From Clostridia bacterium (GTDB lineage: Bacteria > Bacillota > Clostridia > Christensenellales > Borkfalkiaceae), in NCBI GenBank assembly GCA_017507045.1, contig JAFWBP010000013.1, forward strand, positions 1-64,000: a DNA stretch of 64,000 nucleotides, in the 5' to 3' direction. The notes beneath the pieces were generated by a model. The model did no database searches. It was given only the letters and a program-made list of their open reading frames with translations, and was not told the origin of the DNA. This document shows positions 25,676 through 34,163 of this stretch, piece after piece. Positions within the stretch are counted from its first letter, which is position 1. Every line of letters begins with the position of its first letter. Both the position numbers and the translations under genes were made by a program.

Positions 25676-27420
25676 AATGCCTCCACGGGTGCAAGGTGCA
25701 TGATATCAATGATGCCCTCAAAAATTTGCTTGGCGCAGGGCGCGGCAACCGTTGAGCCGTAGTAGCTACCCTGCGGCTCATCTACGATCACGAGCGCAAG
25801 ATAGCGCGGATCGTTTGCAGGGAAATAACCCACGAAGGAGGAAACGTACTTCCCTTGCGCAATCACGCCGTTTTCGTACTTTTGGGCGGTTCCCGTTTTC
25901 CCGGCTACGCGGTAGCCCTCAATGTAGGCGTGCTTTCCGCTGCCATCACGCACCACTCCCTCGAGCATTCCCGAAAGAATGGCGGAAGCCTCGCGGCTTA
26001 CCGTTCTTCCGAGGAGTGCGGGCGAGGTTTTCTCGCGAACGGAGCCATCGCAAGAGAAGATCTCCGCAACGAGACGGGGCGCATAATAATAACCGCCGTT
26101 TACTGCGGAAGCCGCCGCACAAGCGAGCTGAAGCGGCGTTACCGCAATGGATTGCCCAAAGCCAACGCGCGCAAAATCCGCCGTTTTTAAGGTGCTTTCG
26201 GGAAGAAGCATGCCAATTGCCTCACCCGAAAAATCAATGCCCGTTGTCCGCCCGAAGCGGAAAGCGGCAAGATAATCGTAGAAAGTTTCTTTGCCGAGGG
26301 AGAGCGCGATATCCACGAAACAGGGATTGCAGCTGTTGTTGAGCGCCTCAGCGAGCGTTTCGTTCGCGTGTTTGCCGTTCTTATGATCGCTCCAACAGCG
26401 AATCGTAGTACCCTCCACGGTGCGCGTGCGGGAGCTGGAAAACACGTGGCGGTGCGGATCGAGCGCCCGTTTGTTCCCCTTCAGATGCTCCTCGATATCG
26501 GCTGCCGCGGTTACGATCTTAAAGGTAGAGCCGGGTTCGTAGATATCGGAAACAAGGCTGTTGCGCGAGAGCGCGTTGAGGGTATTTAGATCATCGCGCG
26601 GGATATCGTTGAGATCGTACGAAGGGAGATTGACCATTGCAAGTACGGAAAAATCCTGCGGATCGAGCACGATCGCGCGCGCCGCCTTTGCGGAAGTTTC
26701 CGAAAGCACCTTCCCCATTACGTCCTCAGCGATTGCCTGAATCCGATAATCGAGGGTAAGCTTCACGTTCAAGCCATCGGTAGCAGGAACGTAAGCAGCC
26801 GATGCTCCCTTTAGATCAATGCCCACGAGGTCGGTATCAAAGAGAATTTCTCCGTTTTTTCCAAAGAGATAGGAATTATAGTAGGCCTCAATGCCCGTCG
26901 TTCCCGAACGGTCGTAAGCGGTAAAGCCGATCACCTGGCTCGCGAGCGCGCCGTAAGGGTACACGCGCGCATCGTTTCTGGCGTAGTACACCCCTTTCAG
27001 CTCCGTTTGGGCGATGCGCTCAACCACGGATTTCTGCGTGCGCCGCGCAATCACGATCTCCGAGCGCGAGCGATCGGTAAGCTTTGCATACAGGCTTTCA
27101 TACGGTTCACTCAGTGCTTCGGAGAGTAGGCGCGCCGTCTTTTCGGGGGCGGCAACGGCACTTGCGCGCGCATAGATGCCGTAGCCTGCGCGGTTGCCTG
27201 CGAGAAGCTCTCCGTTTCTATCCACAATGAGCCCCCGCCCCGCATTTACGGGGATCTCCCTCGTCCATTGATCGAGCGCGCGATAGTGGAGCGTATCCTC
27301 CCAAACGAGCTGGATATAGAAGAATCTGCCCAAAAAAATGCAAAAAAGAAAGGTTATCGCCAAGATCACGGCAAATAACCTCTTTTGTAAGACAGAAAGT
27401 GAAAATTCCGCCTTTTTCAT
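25672..27420 (-). CDS. ftsI: Class B penicillin-binding protein (FtsI/SpoVD type)
   Basis: Septal transpeptidase that crosslinks glycan made by FtsW. About 582 residues: one N-terminal membrane helix (about 15-38), the PBP dimerisation domain, then the transpeptidase domain. The catalytic motifs are EPGSTFKIV (S-x-x-K), NNSCNPCF (S-C-N) and AGKTGTAQ (K-T-G). There is no PASTA repeat, so it resembles FtsI more than PBP2x or long SpoVD. I chose the ATG at 27420 (MKKAEFSLSVLQKR); an ATG at 27441 is also possible and neither has a clear ribosome site. Confidence 0.92.
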   Translation of the reverse strand: MKKAEFSLSVLQKRLFAVILAITFLFCIFLGRFFYIQLVWEDTLHYRALDQWTREIPVNAGRGLIVDRNGELLAGNRAGYGIYARASAVAAPEKTARLLSEALSEPYESLYAKLTDRSRSEIVIARRTQKSVVERIAQTELKGVYYARNDARVYPYGALASQVIGFTAYDRSGTTGIEAYYNSYLFGKNGEILFDTDLVGIDLKGASAAYVPATDGLNVKLTLDYRIQAIAEDVMGKVLSETSAKAARAIVLDPQDFSVLAMVNLPSYDLNDIPRDDLNTLNALSRNSLVSDIYEPGSTFKIVTAAADIEEHLKGNKRALDPHRHVFSSSRTRTVEGTTIRCWSDHKNGKHANETLAEALNNSCNPCFVDIALSLGKETFYDYLAAFRFGRTTGIDFSGEAIGMLLPESTLKTADFARVGFGQSIAVTPLQLACAAASAVNGGYYYAPRLVAEIFSCDGSVREKTSPALLGRTVSREASAILSGMLEGVVRDGSGKHAYIEGYRVAGKTGTAQKYENGVIAQGKYVSSFVGYFPANDPRYLALVIVDEPQGSYYGSTVAAPCAKQIFEGIIDIMHLAPVEAL

Positions 27421-27501
27421 ATGCTGTTGTTTTCTATGCATCGGCGCGTGCTTTTATGCCTAAAAGCAACTTCTTCACGCACCGCGGAGTTACAATTTCG
27501 C

Positions 27502-28206
27502 TTACTCTTTCACCATTCCGTTCTGCTGCGCCCACTCGCCAACGCTTTCCACATCGGTGAGATCCTCGATCTCCTGCTCAAGCTGCTGGGTTGCGTGGGC
27601 AATTCCGTTCAGGCGCGCCTGCTTTGCGGCGATATCTGCGTTGATGGAGTTGATAACGGCCGTGTTTACGCACACGATCATAACGGCAACGACGATTGCC
27701 ATTCCAACGGTGGCAAGGAGCAGCTTCGTTTTTGCCGAGAGTGCCGCCCAGAAACCAACGTGCACCTCCTCCGCGGCCGTGCGGTGAATCATTGTGGCAG
27801 CCGTGGGAATGGCTTCATCCTCAATAGGCGCTACCTGCTGCTTGGGCACAGGGTCGTACATAACGGGCAACTCATAACGCTCCTCTACAACCTCGCGAGA
27901 AGAAGTGTAATAGCCCTTCTTATACGTTACATCCTCGAAGAGAATTTCCTTGGTTTTCGCAGGTGCAGGCGGTTGCGTATAATCTGCAATGCGCGCGGCA
28001 CCGCTCGGTGCGTGCGGCTGAGCGCGCACAAACGCGGGCTTTTCAGGCGCGACAGGTGCGGTATAAACGGGGCGCGCTGCTTCACGTTCCCGTGTGGGAG
28101 ATGCCATATCAAGAAGTTTCTGGTAGTTTTGCGAAATGCGACGCTCGTGTTCGCGAGCCTCTTGTGTATTTTTTACATCTATTACTTGGATGGTAGCTTC
28201 GGCCAT
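27502..28206 (-). CDS. ftsL: FtsL-like septum protein with long N-terminal tail
   Basis: The 234-residue protein has about 150 hydrophilic, Pro/Ala-rich residues in the cytoplasm, one membrane helix (about 158-180) and a short external coiled coil (INADIAAKQARLNGIA, then LEQEIEDLTDVESV) ending EWAQQNGMVKE. The helix, coiled coil and terminal GMVK pattern, with the place between rsmH and the class B PBP, are what is expected of FtsL. FtsL is normally about 100-130 residues; the extra tail is unusual. FtsL would bridge FtsQ to the PBP-FtsW pair. Confidence 0.8.
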   Translation of the reverse strand: MAEATIQVIDVKNTQEAREHERRISQNYQKLLDMASPTREREAARPVYTAPVAPEKPAFVRAQPHAPSGAARIADYTQPPAPAKTKEILFEDVTYKKGYYTSSREVVEERYELPVMYDPVPKQQVAPIEDEAIPTAATMIHRTAAEEVHVGFWAALSAKTKLLLATVGMAIVVAVMIVCVNTAVINSINADIAAKQARLNGIAHATQQLEQEIEDLTDVESVGEWAQQNGMVKE

Positions 28207-28242
28207 GAATTCTCTCCTTATCGTTTTTTTGAATCCGCCCGT

Positions 28243-29178
28243 TCAGACTTCGAGTTTTCGAGCGATTCTCAGTTTTGCGCACTTACTGCGCGAATTTTCT
28301 CGAAGCTCCTCTTGCGTTGCCGTGAGGGGCTTTCTGGTAATGATCTCGATCTCCTGCTGCTTTCCGCATACGCACACGGGAAAGTTCTTGGGGCAGGTGC
28401 ACCCGCTCGCGAGGTCACGAAAGACCTCTTTCACTATGCGGTCCTCCAGCGAGTGGAAGGTGAGAATGCACGCTCTGCCACCCGGCTTCAGCCTTTGGGT
28501 GAGCCCCTTAACGCATTCTTTGAGCCCTTCGAGCTCGCCGTTCACTTCGATGCGGATCGCCTGAAATACCTTGCGGGCGCAGGCGGCGCCACGAAGCCTT
28601 TGCGGAAGCGCTTCCTCTACGATGGAGGAAAGCTCGCCCGCCGTGGTAATTTTTCCTTTTTCTCTTGTAAGGGCGATGCGCTTTGCGATCGGCCCCGCGA
28701 AGCTCTCTTCGCCATATTCGCGGAAGATCCGCTTGAGCGCTTCCTCCGAATAGCTGTTCACAACGTCTTCCGCCGTGATGCCTCCGCGCGTATCCATGCG
28801 CATATCGAGGGGTGCGTTCTTCAGGCGATAGGCAAAGCCTCGCTTCTCGTCGTCGATTTGGTGAGAGGAGATGCCGAAATCGAGCAAAAAACCATCTAAG
28901 GCATCGATCCCCTCCTCTTCGAGGACGCTTTCGTAATTCTTGTAATCGGTTCTGTAAAGGGCAAATCTCCCGGCAAAGGGCGCAAGACGCTCGTTTGCCT
29001 CGGCAATTGCTTCGCCATCCTTATCGGTGGCAACGAGGCGAACGCTCCCGTTTGCCGCCAGGATGGCACTGGAATGGCCGGCTCCTCCGCAAGTTCCGTC
29101 GAAATAAATACCGCCGTCTTTGATATCCAACCCCGCGATCACCTCATCGAGGAGAACGGGGCGGTGATACTCACGCAT
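28243..29178 (-). CDS. rsmH: 16S rRNA (cytosine1402-N4)-methyltransferase
   Basis: SAM-dependent methyltransferase acting on C1402 of 16S rRNA. The 311 residues open with YHRPVLLDEVIAGL and the SAM-binding DGTCGGAGHSSAIL. LDFGISSHQIDDEKRGFAYR, RVFQAIRIEVN-like KVFQAIRIEVNGELE and LTFHSLEDRIVKE are family signatures. The start at 29178 overlaps the mraZ end by eight bases; a longer frame to 29223 lies inside mraZ and is rejected. Confidence 0.96.
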   Translation of the reverse strand: MREYHRPVLLDEVIAGLDIKDGGIYFDGTCGGAGHSSAILAANGSVRLVATDKDGEAIAEANERLAPFAGRFALYRTDYKNYESVLEEEGIDALDGFLLDFGISSHQIDDEKRGFAYRLKNAPLDMRMDTRGGITAEDVVNSYSEEALKRIFREYGEESFAGPIAKRIALTREKGKITTAGELSSIVEEALPQRLRGAACARKVFQAIRIEVNGELEGLKECVKGLTQRLKPGGRACILTFHSLEDRIVKEVFRDLASGCTCPKNFPVCVCGKQQEIEIITRKPLTATQEELRENSRSKCAKLRIARKLEV

Positions 29179-29617
29179 CTTCGCCGCTCTTCTTTCTGCT
29201 GTAGTAACGCTTGTTTGCCTCACTCAGCGAGAGAGCGCTGTGCTTGAATTCGTAGCGGTCCTTATCCCAAACTTCAATGTAATCCATGAAGCCTACGGTA
29301 ACGATATCCTTCTTCAGTCCCGCAATTTCACGGAACATCTTGGGGATCTTGGTGCGGCCCTGATTATCCTTTTCAACGGGCATAATCGAGGAAAAGATTC
29401 TGCGTGCCGCATCCATCATCTCTTCATCTCCCGGGTTGAAATCCTCTAAGGGCGCCAAGCGCCGATCTCTTACCGATTGCGGCATGATGGAGATGCAACC
29501 GGGAGCATACTCAACGAAATAGAGCTCTTCCCCATTCGGGAACCCCTCAAGATACATCTTTGGAATGCGCATTCTGTTTTTCTCATCAAGCTGATGATCT
29601 ACTCTTCCGCCGAACAT
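29171..29617 (-). CDS. mraZ: Transcriptional regulator MraZ
   Basis: DNA-binding regulator of its own dcw operon. The 148 residues contain two MraZ/AbrB-like repeats: the first around DHQLDEKNRMRIPKMY, the second around VEKDNQGRTKIPKMF. The start at 29617 (MFGGRVDHQLDEKNR) follows GGAGGGAGAT; upstream in-frame codons cover the promoter and are not used. It heads the cluster running to ftsQ. Its likely DNA target is present 70-85 bases upstream. Confidence 0.95.
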   Translation of the reverse strand: MFGGRVDHQLDEKNRMRIPKMYLEGFPNGEELYFVEYAPGCISIMPQSVRDRRLAPLEDFNPGDEEMMDAARRIFSSIMPVEKDNQGRTKIPKMFREIAGLKKDIVTVGFMDYIEVWDKDRYEFKHSALSLSEANKRYYSRKKSGEDA

Positions 29618-29659
29618 ATCTCCCTCCGTTTTTTTGCCCTTTGCGGCATCACTGAAGTT

Positions 29660-29702
29660 ATTATAGCACATCAGAAAACCCGTGTCAACCACCTATGACC
29701 AC
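29660..29702 (-). promoter_or_regulatory. dcw promoter with MraZ-type boxes
   Basis: On the minus strand, -35 TTGACA (29683-29688), 17-base spacer, -10 TATAAT (29660-29665). Just upstream are two direct GTGG repeats (29699-29702 and 29689-29692) separated by six bases. Tandem GTGG/TGGG repeats at ten-base spacing are the known MraZ target, and here they abut the -35, so repression by MraZ is expected. Confidence 0.8.
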
Positions 29703-29707
29703 TTTTT

Positions 29708-30496
29708 TTATTCTTTTGGAATTTTTTTTCGAAAACATTGAAAACAAATGTTTGTATTATAGACATGCTCGTTCGTTTTTCGCGATTTTCCGAGAAATAT
29801 GACGGTTTTTTCAGAAAAGTGTAAAGTGGTCACAGCGGGATACGCGTGGTCACTCCGCCCTACGAAAAGCAGATTTTTTAAGCGCTTTGCCGTGCCTTCT
29901 GCCCCATCGTATACCGGGGCTTTGAAATAAGAGGCGATCTCCCCTTTCACGAGGCTGTAGTGCGTACAGCCGAGCACGATTCCTTCATAATTTGCACGGA
30001 GCGGCAAGTGCTCTTGAAGCGCGAGCATTTTTTTGCCAAGAAGATGCTCTTCGATCGCCGCTGCCAGCCTTTCTGCTGCAAACACGGTAAATGCCGTTTC
30101 GGGAAAACGGGCAACGAGCGCGGCGAGGCGCTCGCTCTCGGCGGTACGTGGCGTGGCAAGCACAAGAACGCGCCGGCACTGCTTTGCCGCCTGCTTGATC
30201 GCAGGCTCTACGCCAACGATAGGAAAGGTAAATTTTTTTCGCATCTCTTCTGCGCACACCGCCGTTGCCGTGTTACAAGCGAGAATGGCAGCATCTACGC
30301 CCAGCCCTTCAAACGCCCGGAGCGCCTCCTCAGTGAAGTTGGCAATTTCTTCCTTGGGGCGGCTACCGTAGGGCGCGCGCGCGTTATCGCCGTAATAGTA
30401 ATAGATCGGCTCGGGAAAGAGCCGCAAACACTCCGCGAGCACGGAAAGCCCGCCCATTCCACTATCAAATACGCCCACCTGTAACCGTTTTTCCAC
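29708..30496 (-). CDS. murI: Glutamate racemase
   Basis: Makes D-glutamate for MurD. The 262 residues contain both catalytic cysteines: ILACNTATAVC (about residue 73) and LGCTHYSLVK (about 175). The N-terminal substrate loop GVFDSGMGGLSV and YYGDNARAPYG are canonical. The last 40 residues (after LLFVGRSDHAY) extend slightly past the core fold. It ends just before the MraZ boxes, so it is upstream of, and separately expressed from, the dcw operon. Confidence 0.95.
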   Translation of the reverse strand: MEKRLQVGVFDSGMGGLSVLAECLRLFPEPIYYYYGDNARAPYGSRPKEEIANFTEEALRAFEGLGVDAAILACNTATAVCAEEMRKKFTFPIVGVEPAIKQAAKQCRRVLVLATPRTAESERLAALVARFPETAFTVFAAERLAAAIEEHLLGKKMLALQEHLPLRANYEGIVLGCTHYSLVKGEIASYFKAPVYDGAEGTAKRLKNLLFVGRSDHAYPAVTTLHFSEKTVIFLGKSRKTNEHVYNTNICFQCFRKKIPKE

Positions 30497-30555
30497 CTTT
30501 TTCCTCCTGTTTCGGAAAAAATTACGATTTTTTTGCGCTTTCCCTTGAAAAATAG

Positions 30556-30584
30556 TTTACAAGGGATTTATTTTATGCTAAAAT
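30556..30584 (+). promoter_or_regulatory. Promoter of rpsT
   Basis: -35 TTTACA (30556-30561), 17-base spacer, -10 TAAAAT (30579-30584), about 40 bases before the rpsT start. Confidence 0.7.
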
Positions 30585-30627
30585 AGCTTAGGTTATTCGA
30601 AGAAAGAAATCAAAGGAGTTATATACC

Positions 30628-30894
30628 GTGGCAAATATCAAGTCCGCAAAGAAGCGCATTCTGGTTACCGAGAAGAAAACGTTGGAGAATAAGATGATCA
30701 AATCCGCTCTCAAAACGCAGATCAAGAAGTTCCTCGCCGCCGTGAACGCAGGCGATAAGGCTCTTGCTGAGCAGCTCTATCCCGTAACGGTTTCCGCAAT
30801 CGATTCCGCCGCTTCCAAGGGTATCCTTCATAAGAACAATGCCGCTAACAAAAAGGCGAAGCTTGCAAAGAAGCTCGCTGCTGTTGCCGCATAA
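30628..30894 (+). CDS. rpsT: 30S ribosomal protein S20
   Basis: Binds 16S rRNA in the small subunit. The 88 residues are almost wholly helical, Lys/Ala-rich, with the family start [16 protein letters not shown] and [14 protein letters not shown] near the end. Translation begins at GTG, preceded by AAAGGAG. Non-AUG starts are common for S20 and are linked to autogenous translational control in E. coli; whether that applies here is inference. It is monocistronic with a strong terminator. Confidence 0.96.
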   Translation: MANIKSAKKRILVTEKKTLENKMIKSALKTQIKKFLAAVNAGDKALAEQLYPVTVSAIDSAASKGILHKNNAANKKAKLAKKLAAVAA

Positions 30895-30927
30895 ATAAAG
30901 CGCGAAATCATTTCACAATCCATTCAT

Positions 30928-30955
30928 AAAGGGCGAGAATATGTTCTCGCCCTTT
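30928..30955 (+). terminator. Terminator of rpsT
   Basis: Twelve-base-pair stem AAAGGGCGAGAA (30928-30939) / complement (30944-30955), four-base loop, running into TTTTTT. Confidence 0.9.
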
Positions 30956-31077
30956 TTTGCTAACTGATTTAACAGCTCTTTCCAAACCTTTTTTTCCCCA
31001 TTTTCCTATTCGGATTTTTCGCGTGCGCGCGTGCGCATATTGCAATATATATTTTTATAAAAATTTTTTTAAAACGG
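30956..31077. other. Gene-free spacer with alternating purine-pyrimidine tract
   Basis: No gene is visible. Bases 31019-31036 alternate purine and pyrimidine (CGCGTGCGCGCGTGCGCA), a composition that favours Z-DNA. It passes directly into an A/T-only run (31039-31074 apart from a few bases) that could serve as an UP element for the promoter at 31078. Confidence 0.4.
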
Positions 31078-31106
31078 TTGACATTTTAGGAAAAAAGAAT
31101 TATACT
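31078..31106 (+). promoter_or_regulatory. Promoter of the regulator-potABCD region
   Basis: -35 TTGACA (31078-31083), 17-base spacer, -10 TATACT (31101-31106), with an A/T-rich upstream region. The leader of about 100 bases carries two inverted repeats. Confidence 0.85.
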
Positions 31107-31130
31107 TCATTTCGGTATGGTTTATTTTTA

Positions 31131-31147
31131 TTAAACTTTTCGTTTAA
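31131..31147 (+). promoter_or_regulatory. Operator-like inverted repeat 1
   Basis: TTAAAC (31131-31136), TTTTC, GTTTAA (31142-31147), about 25 bases after the -10. It shares the AAAC/GTTT core with the second repeat. Confidence 0.55.
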
Positions 31148-31175
31148 TTTTACGAGAGTTGGGTAAAAAGAGGCG

Positions 31176-31200
31176 AAAAGTTTAGAATCAGTAAACTTTT
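31176..31200 (+). promoter_or_regulatory. Operator-like inverted repeat 2
   Basis: Perfect nine-base arms AAAAGTTTA (31176-31184) and TAAACTTTT (31192-31200), seven-base spacer. It ends right at the ribosome site AAGGAG of the regulator gene. A dimeric XRE repressor bound here would shut off its own synthesis; this is inferred from position. Confidence 0.6.
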
Positions 31201-31211
31201 AAGGAGAATTT

Positions 31212-31745
31212 ATGGAACTCGGAGCAAAACTCAGGGATATGCGCCAGAGAAAAAATTTGACGCAGGAGGAGCTTGCAGATCGCTGCGAGCTCACGAAGGG
31301 CTATATTTCTCAGCTTGAGAACGATCTCACCAGCCCTTCCATTGCCACGCTTTGCGATCTTCTCAACGCCCTCGGCAGCAATCTTGCCGATTTTTTCCGC
31401 GCAGATGCAGAAGAGAAGATCGTGTTCAGCGAAGAAGAGTTCATTGAAAAACAATCGGATGGCATGATCTGGAATTGGGTAATTCCCAACGCCCAAAAGA
31501 ATATGATGGAGCCTGTGCTCGTGGTACTCGAGCCAGGCGCTTCCACCCAGCCAGATTTCCCCCACGAGGGCGAGGAATTCGGATTCGTGCTTGAAGGGAA
31601 AATTGCCATCGTACGGGCGGAAAAGAGCCAAACGGCGAAAAAGGGAGAGAGCTTTTATTTTACGGCGGATAAAGAGCACTACATTCTCAATAAAGGCAAG
31701 GGTAAAGCGAAGTTTTTGTGGATCTCCACCCCACCCAACTTTTAG
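31212..31745 (+). CDS. XRE-cupin transcriptional regulator (PuuR-like)
   Basis: Likely senses a small ligand and controls the polyamine transporter behind it. The 177 residues have an N-terminal helix-turn-helix (about 5-60: MRQRKNLTQEELADRCELTKGYISQLE) and a C-terminal cupin barrel (about 95-175), with FPHEGEEFGFVLEGKIAIV and GESFYFTADKEHYILNKG. This architecture is that of PuuR and related polyamine-responsive repressors. It lies 103 bases ahead of potA. The ligand is inferred from context. Confidence 0.88.
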   Translation: MELGAKLRDMRQRKNLTQEELADRCELTKGYISQLENDLTSPSIATLCDLLNALGSNLADFFRADAEEKIVFSEEEFIEKQSDGMIWNWVIPNAQKNMMEPVLVVLEPGASTQPDFPHEGEEFGFVLEGKIAIVRAEKSQTAKKGESFYFTADKEHYILNKGKGKAKFLWISTPPNF

Positions 31746-31784
31746 CCTCGAGATAGCCGCAAAGTACCAGTTTTGAGAATAAAC

Positions 31785-31813
31785 CGAAGTATTATGCCTC
31801 GCACAGTACTTCG
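31785..31813 (+). repeat. Palindromic motif, copy 3 (upstream of potA)
   Basis: Arms AGTATTATGC and GCACAGTACT around CTC, extended by CGA/TCG on the outside. In RNA it would form a stem of about 13 base pairs with one mismatch, in the spacer between the regulator and potA, so it may also influence readthrough or mRNA ends. Confidence 0.8.
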
Positions 31814-31848
31814 CTAACATAAGAAAATCATCAGCAAAGGAGCCTGTT

Positions 31849-33357
31849 ATGGCAGAAAAGATTATCGAACTCCAGAACGTTACCAAATATTACGACGATA
31901 ACCTCGTAATTGACGACGTGAGTTTTTACGTGAAAAAGGGTGAATTTATCACCTTTCTCGGGCCCTCCGGCTGCGGCAAGACGACGACGCTTCGCATGAT
32001 TGCGGGCTTCGATCTTCCTTCAAGCGGAAAGATCCTTCTGCACGGAGAGGATATCTCTCTGCTTCCACCCAACAAGCGCCCCGTGAACACCGTGTTCCAG
32101 CGTTATGCACTCTTCCCCCATCTCAACGTTTTTGAAAACATCGCCTTCGGCCTCAAGTGCAAGAAGGTGCAAAACACCTATGAAAACGTGAAAGGCGAAC
32201 GCTACACCAAAAAGGAAAAACTCTCCAAAAAGGAGATTGCCGAAAAGGTGCAAAAGGCGCTTGAGATCGTGGATCTTGAGGGCTTTGAAAAGCGCTCCAT
32301 TTCCACCCTTTCGGGCGGCCAACAGCAGCGTGTGGCAATTGCCCGCGCCATCGTAAACGAGCCGGAAATCCTTTTGCTCGATGAGCCGCTCGGCGCACTT
32401 GATCTCAAGATGCGAAAGGAGATGCAACTCGAACTTAAGGCGATGCATAAGCGCCTCGGCATCACCTTCATCTACGTAACGCACGATCAGGAGGAGGCGC
32501 TCACGATGTCGGATACCATCGTCGTTATGGCAGACGGCGTGGTGCAACAGATCGGCACCCCCACCAAGATCTATAACGAGCCTGCCAACACCTTCGTTGC
32601 CGATTTCATCGGCGAGAGCAATATCATTGCGGGCACCGTGGTTGGCGAAAAAAAGGTGCGTTTCTGTGGAAAAACCTTCGATTGCCTCGATAAATTTGAG
32701 CCAAACGAGCCGGTGGACGTGGTCGTTCGCCCTGAGGATATCCGTATGGTATCCCCCGAAGAAGGAACGCTCGTGGGCAAGGTCATCTCCGTAGTATTCA
32801 AGGGAATCCACTACGAGATCACCGTACAAGTAGGAAAATACGAGCTTGTGATCAGCTCCACCGAAAGCCGCGAGGTGGGCGAAAAAATCGGCATGACGGT
32901 TGCGCCCGACGGCATCCACCTCATGAAGCCCAATTACACAACGAACATCTTCGACGGCGTGATCACCAAGCACAACACCGTGGCGTTTGCCGATGGAGAA
33001 TTTGAATGCGATGTAACCCAACTCTATCCCGGCAGCTATATCGACGAGGAAGAATACCTCATCACGGCGAGCGGCGAGAAGGTCGATCTCACCGGTATGC
33101 AGGTGAAGGTGGAAGTTGGGCTGAACGATATCACGATCAGCGATGATCAGGATGCCGGCGGTACTATGGGGCGCATTATCTCCATTATCTATAAGGGCGA
33201 TCATTACCGCCTCATCGTGAGAACGGAAGAGGAAGAAGAAGATTTCGTGTTCTCCACCGAGGATCTTTGGAACGAGAACGACCTCGTATCCGTAATAATC
33301 CCTAAAGAGAAGATCAAACTCACGCGCAAGAACTTGGAGGAGAAGAAAAAGAGATGA
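31849..33357 (+). CDS. potA: Spermidine/putrescine ABC transporter ATP-binding protein
   Basis: Energises polyamine uptake. The ATPase domain (about 1-260) has Walker [10 protein letters not shown] (about 38-46), signature [15 protein letters not shown] and Walker [14 protein letters not shown] charged helical insert of about 25 residues ([21 protein letters not shown]) lies between the Q-loop and signature. At 502 residues it is about 130 longer than usual PotA, because the C-terminal regulatory part appears to be two TOBE-like units (about 270-350 and 425-495). First gene of potABCD; the start follows AAAGGAGCC. It overlaps potB by four bases. Confidence 0.94.
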   Translation: MAEKIIELQNVTKYYDDNLVIDDVSFYVKKGEFITFLGPSGCGKTTTLRMIAGFDLPSSGKILLHGEDISLLPPNKRPVNTVFQRYALFPHLNVFENIAFGLKCKKVQNTYENVKGERYTKKEKLSKKEIAEKVQKALEIVDLEGFEKRSISTLSGGQQQRVAIARAIVNEPEILLLDEPLGALDLKMRKEMQLELKAMHKRLGITFIYVTHDQEEALTMSDTIVVMADGVVQQIGTPTKIYNEPANTFVADFIGESNIIAGTVVGEKKVRFCGKTFDCLDKFEPNEPVDVVVRPEDIRMVSPEEGTLVGKVISVVFKGIHYEITVQVGKYELVISSTESREVGEKIGMTVAPDGIHLMKPNYTTNIFDGVITKHNTVAFADGEFECDVTQLYPGSYIDEEEYLITASGEKVDLTGMQVKVEVGLNDITISDDQDAGGTMGRIISIIYKGDHYRLIVRTEEEEEDFVFSTEDLWNENDLVSVIIPKEKIKLTRKNLEEKKKR

Positions 33358-34163
33358 AGTTCCCCCATTTTACGCGAAAAACGCTGTGCATTCCGTACGC
33401 CGTATTTTTGCTCTTTTTCGTGATCATTCCCATGCTCGTGATCCTCTTTTACGCTTTCACCGATCGGAATATGAATATTTCGCTCTCAAACTTCGTGCGA
33501 TTTTTCTCCGATCCCACGAAGCTCTCCACGATCGTCTATTCCATCGTGATTGCGTTGATCACCACCGTTATCTGCCTTCTCATCGCCTATCCCGTGGCGT
33601 ATATTCTCGCGCGAAGCAAAATGAAGAAGAAGTTCGTTATTTTAATGCTCTTCGTGCTTCCGATGTGGATCAACTTCGTGCTCCGCGTAAACGCTATTCG
33701 CGAACTTTTCAACCTGCTCGCCTCACTCGAGGGAATGGAATGGCTATCCGCCTCCAACTATTTCAAAACGGTGTTCGGCATGGTTTACGATTTCCTTCCC
33801 TTCATGATCCTCCCCCTTTATACGACGATGCTCAAGATCGATCATTCGCTCTATGAGGCAAGCGCCGATCTGGGTGCGAACGGTGTTACGACGTTCACGC
33901 GCGTAACCCTTCCCCTCTCGATGCCCGGCATCATGAGCGGGGTGACGATGGTATTTCTGCCTTCGATGACGAATTACGTCGTTTCCGATATGCTCGGCAA
34001 CGCGAAGGTGACCATCATCGGTAAGTTCATTTACGAATACTTCGGCACAGATTGGCACATGGGCTCGATGGTGGCGCTCGTGCTGCTCATCGTCGTATTC
34101 CTTTCCACCTGGCTCTCGGGCGGCTTTAGCTCGGAAGAAAACGTAAGGGGGGCAAACCTGTGA
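33354..34163 (+). CDS. potB: Polyamine ABC transporter permease PotB
   Basis: One of two inner-membrane permease subunits. The 269 residues form six predicted helices with the EAA loop for coupling to PotA in [28 protein letters not shown] (about 165-195). It overlaps potA (ATGA) and potC (GTGA) by four bases. Membrane start [15 protein letters not shown] and the [16 protein letters not shown] segment are typical PotB features. Confidence 0.94.
   Translation: MKFPHFTRKTLCIPYAVFLLFFVIIPMLVILFYAFTDRNMNISLSNFVRFFSDPTKLSTIVYSIVIALITTVICLLIAYPVAYILARSKMKKKFVILMLFVLPMWINFVLRVNAIRELFNLLASLEGMEWLSASNYFKTVFGMVYDFLPFMILPLYTTMLKIDHSLYEASADLGANGVTTFTRVTLPLSMPGIMSGVTMVFLPSMTNYVVSDMLGNAKVTIIGKFIYEYFGTDWHMGSMVALVLLIVVFLSTWLSGGFSSEENVRGANL

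Noticed and set aside
27421-27501. Small GTG-started frame (about 20 codons) between ftsL and the class B PBP gene
   Set aside because: It has no ribosome site, no recognisable pattern and is too short to support as a gene.
27421-28899. Long open frame of about 490 codons on the plus strand
   Set aside because: It is antisense to ftsL and rsmH, whose protein families are clear, and its translation shows no recognisable domain.
31749-31770. Degenerate second motif copy next to copy 3 (GATAGCCGCAAAGTACC)
   Set aside because: It lacks TATG and the CA-N-AGTAC spacing is altered.
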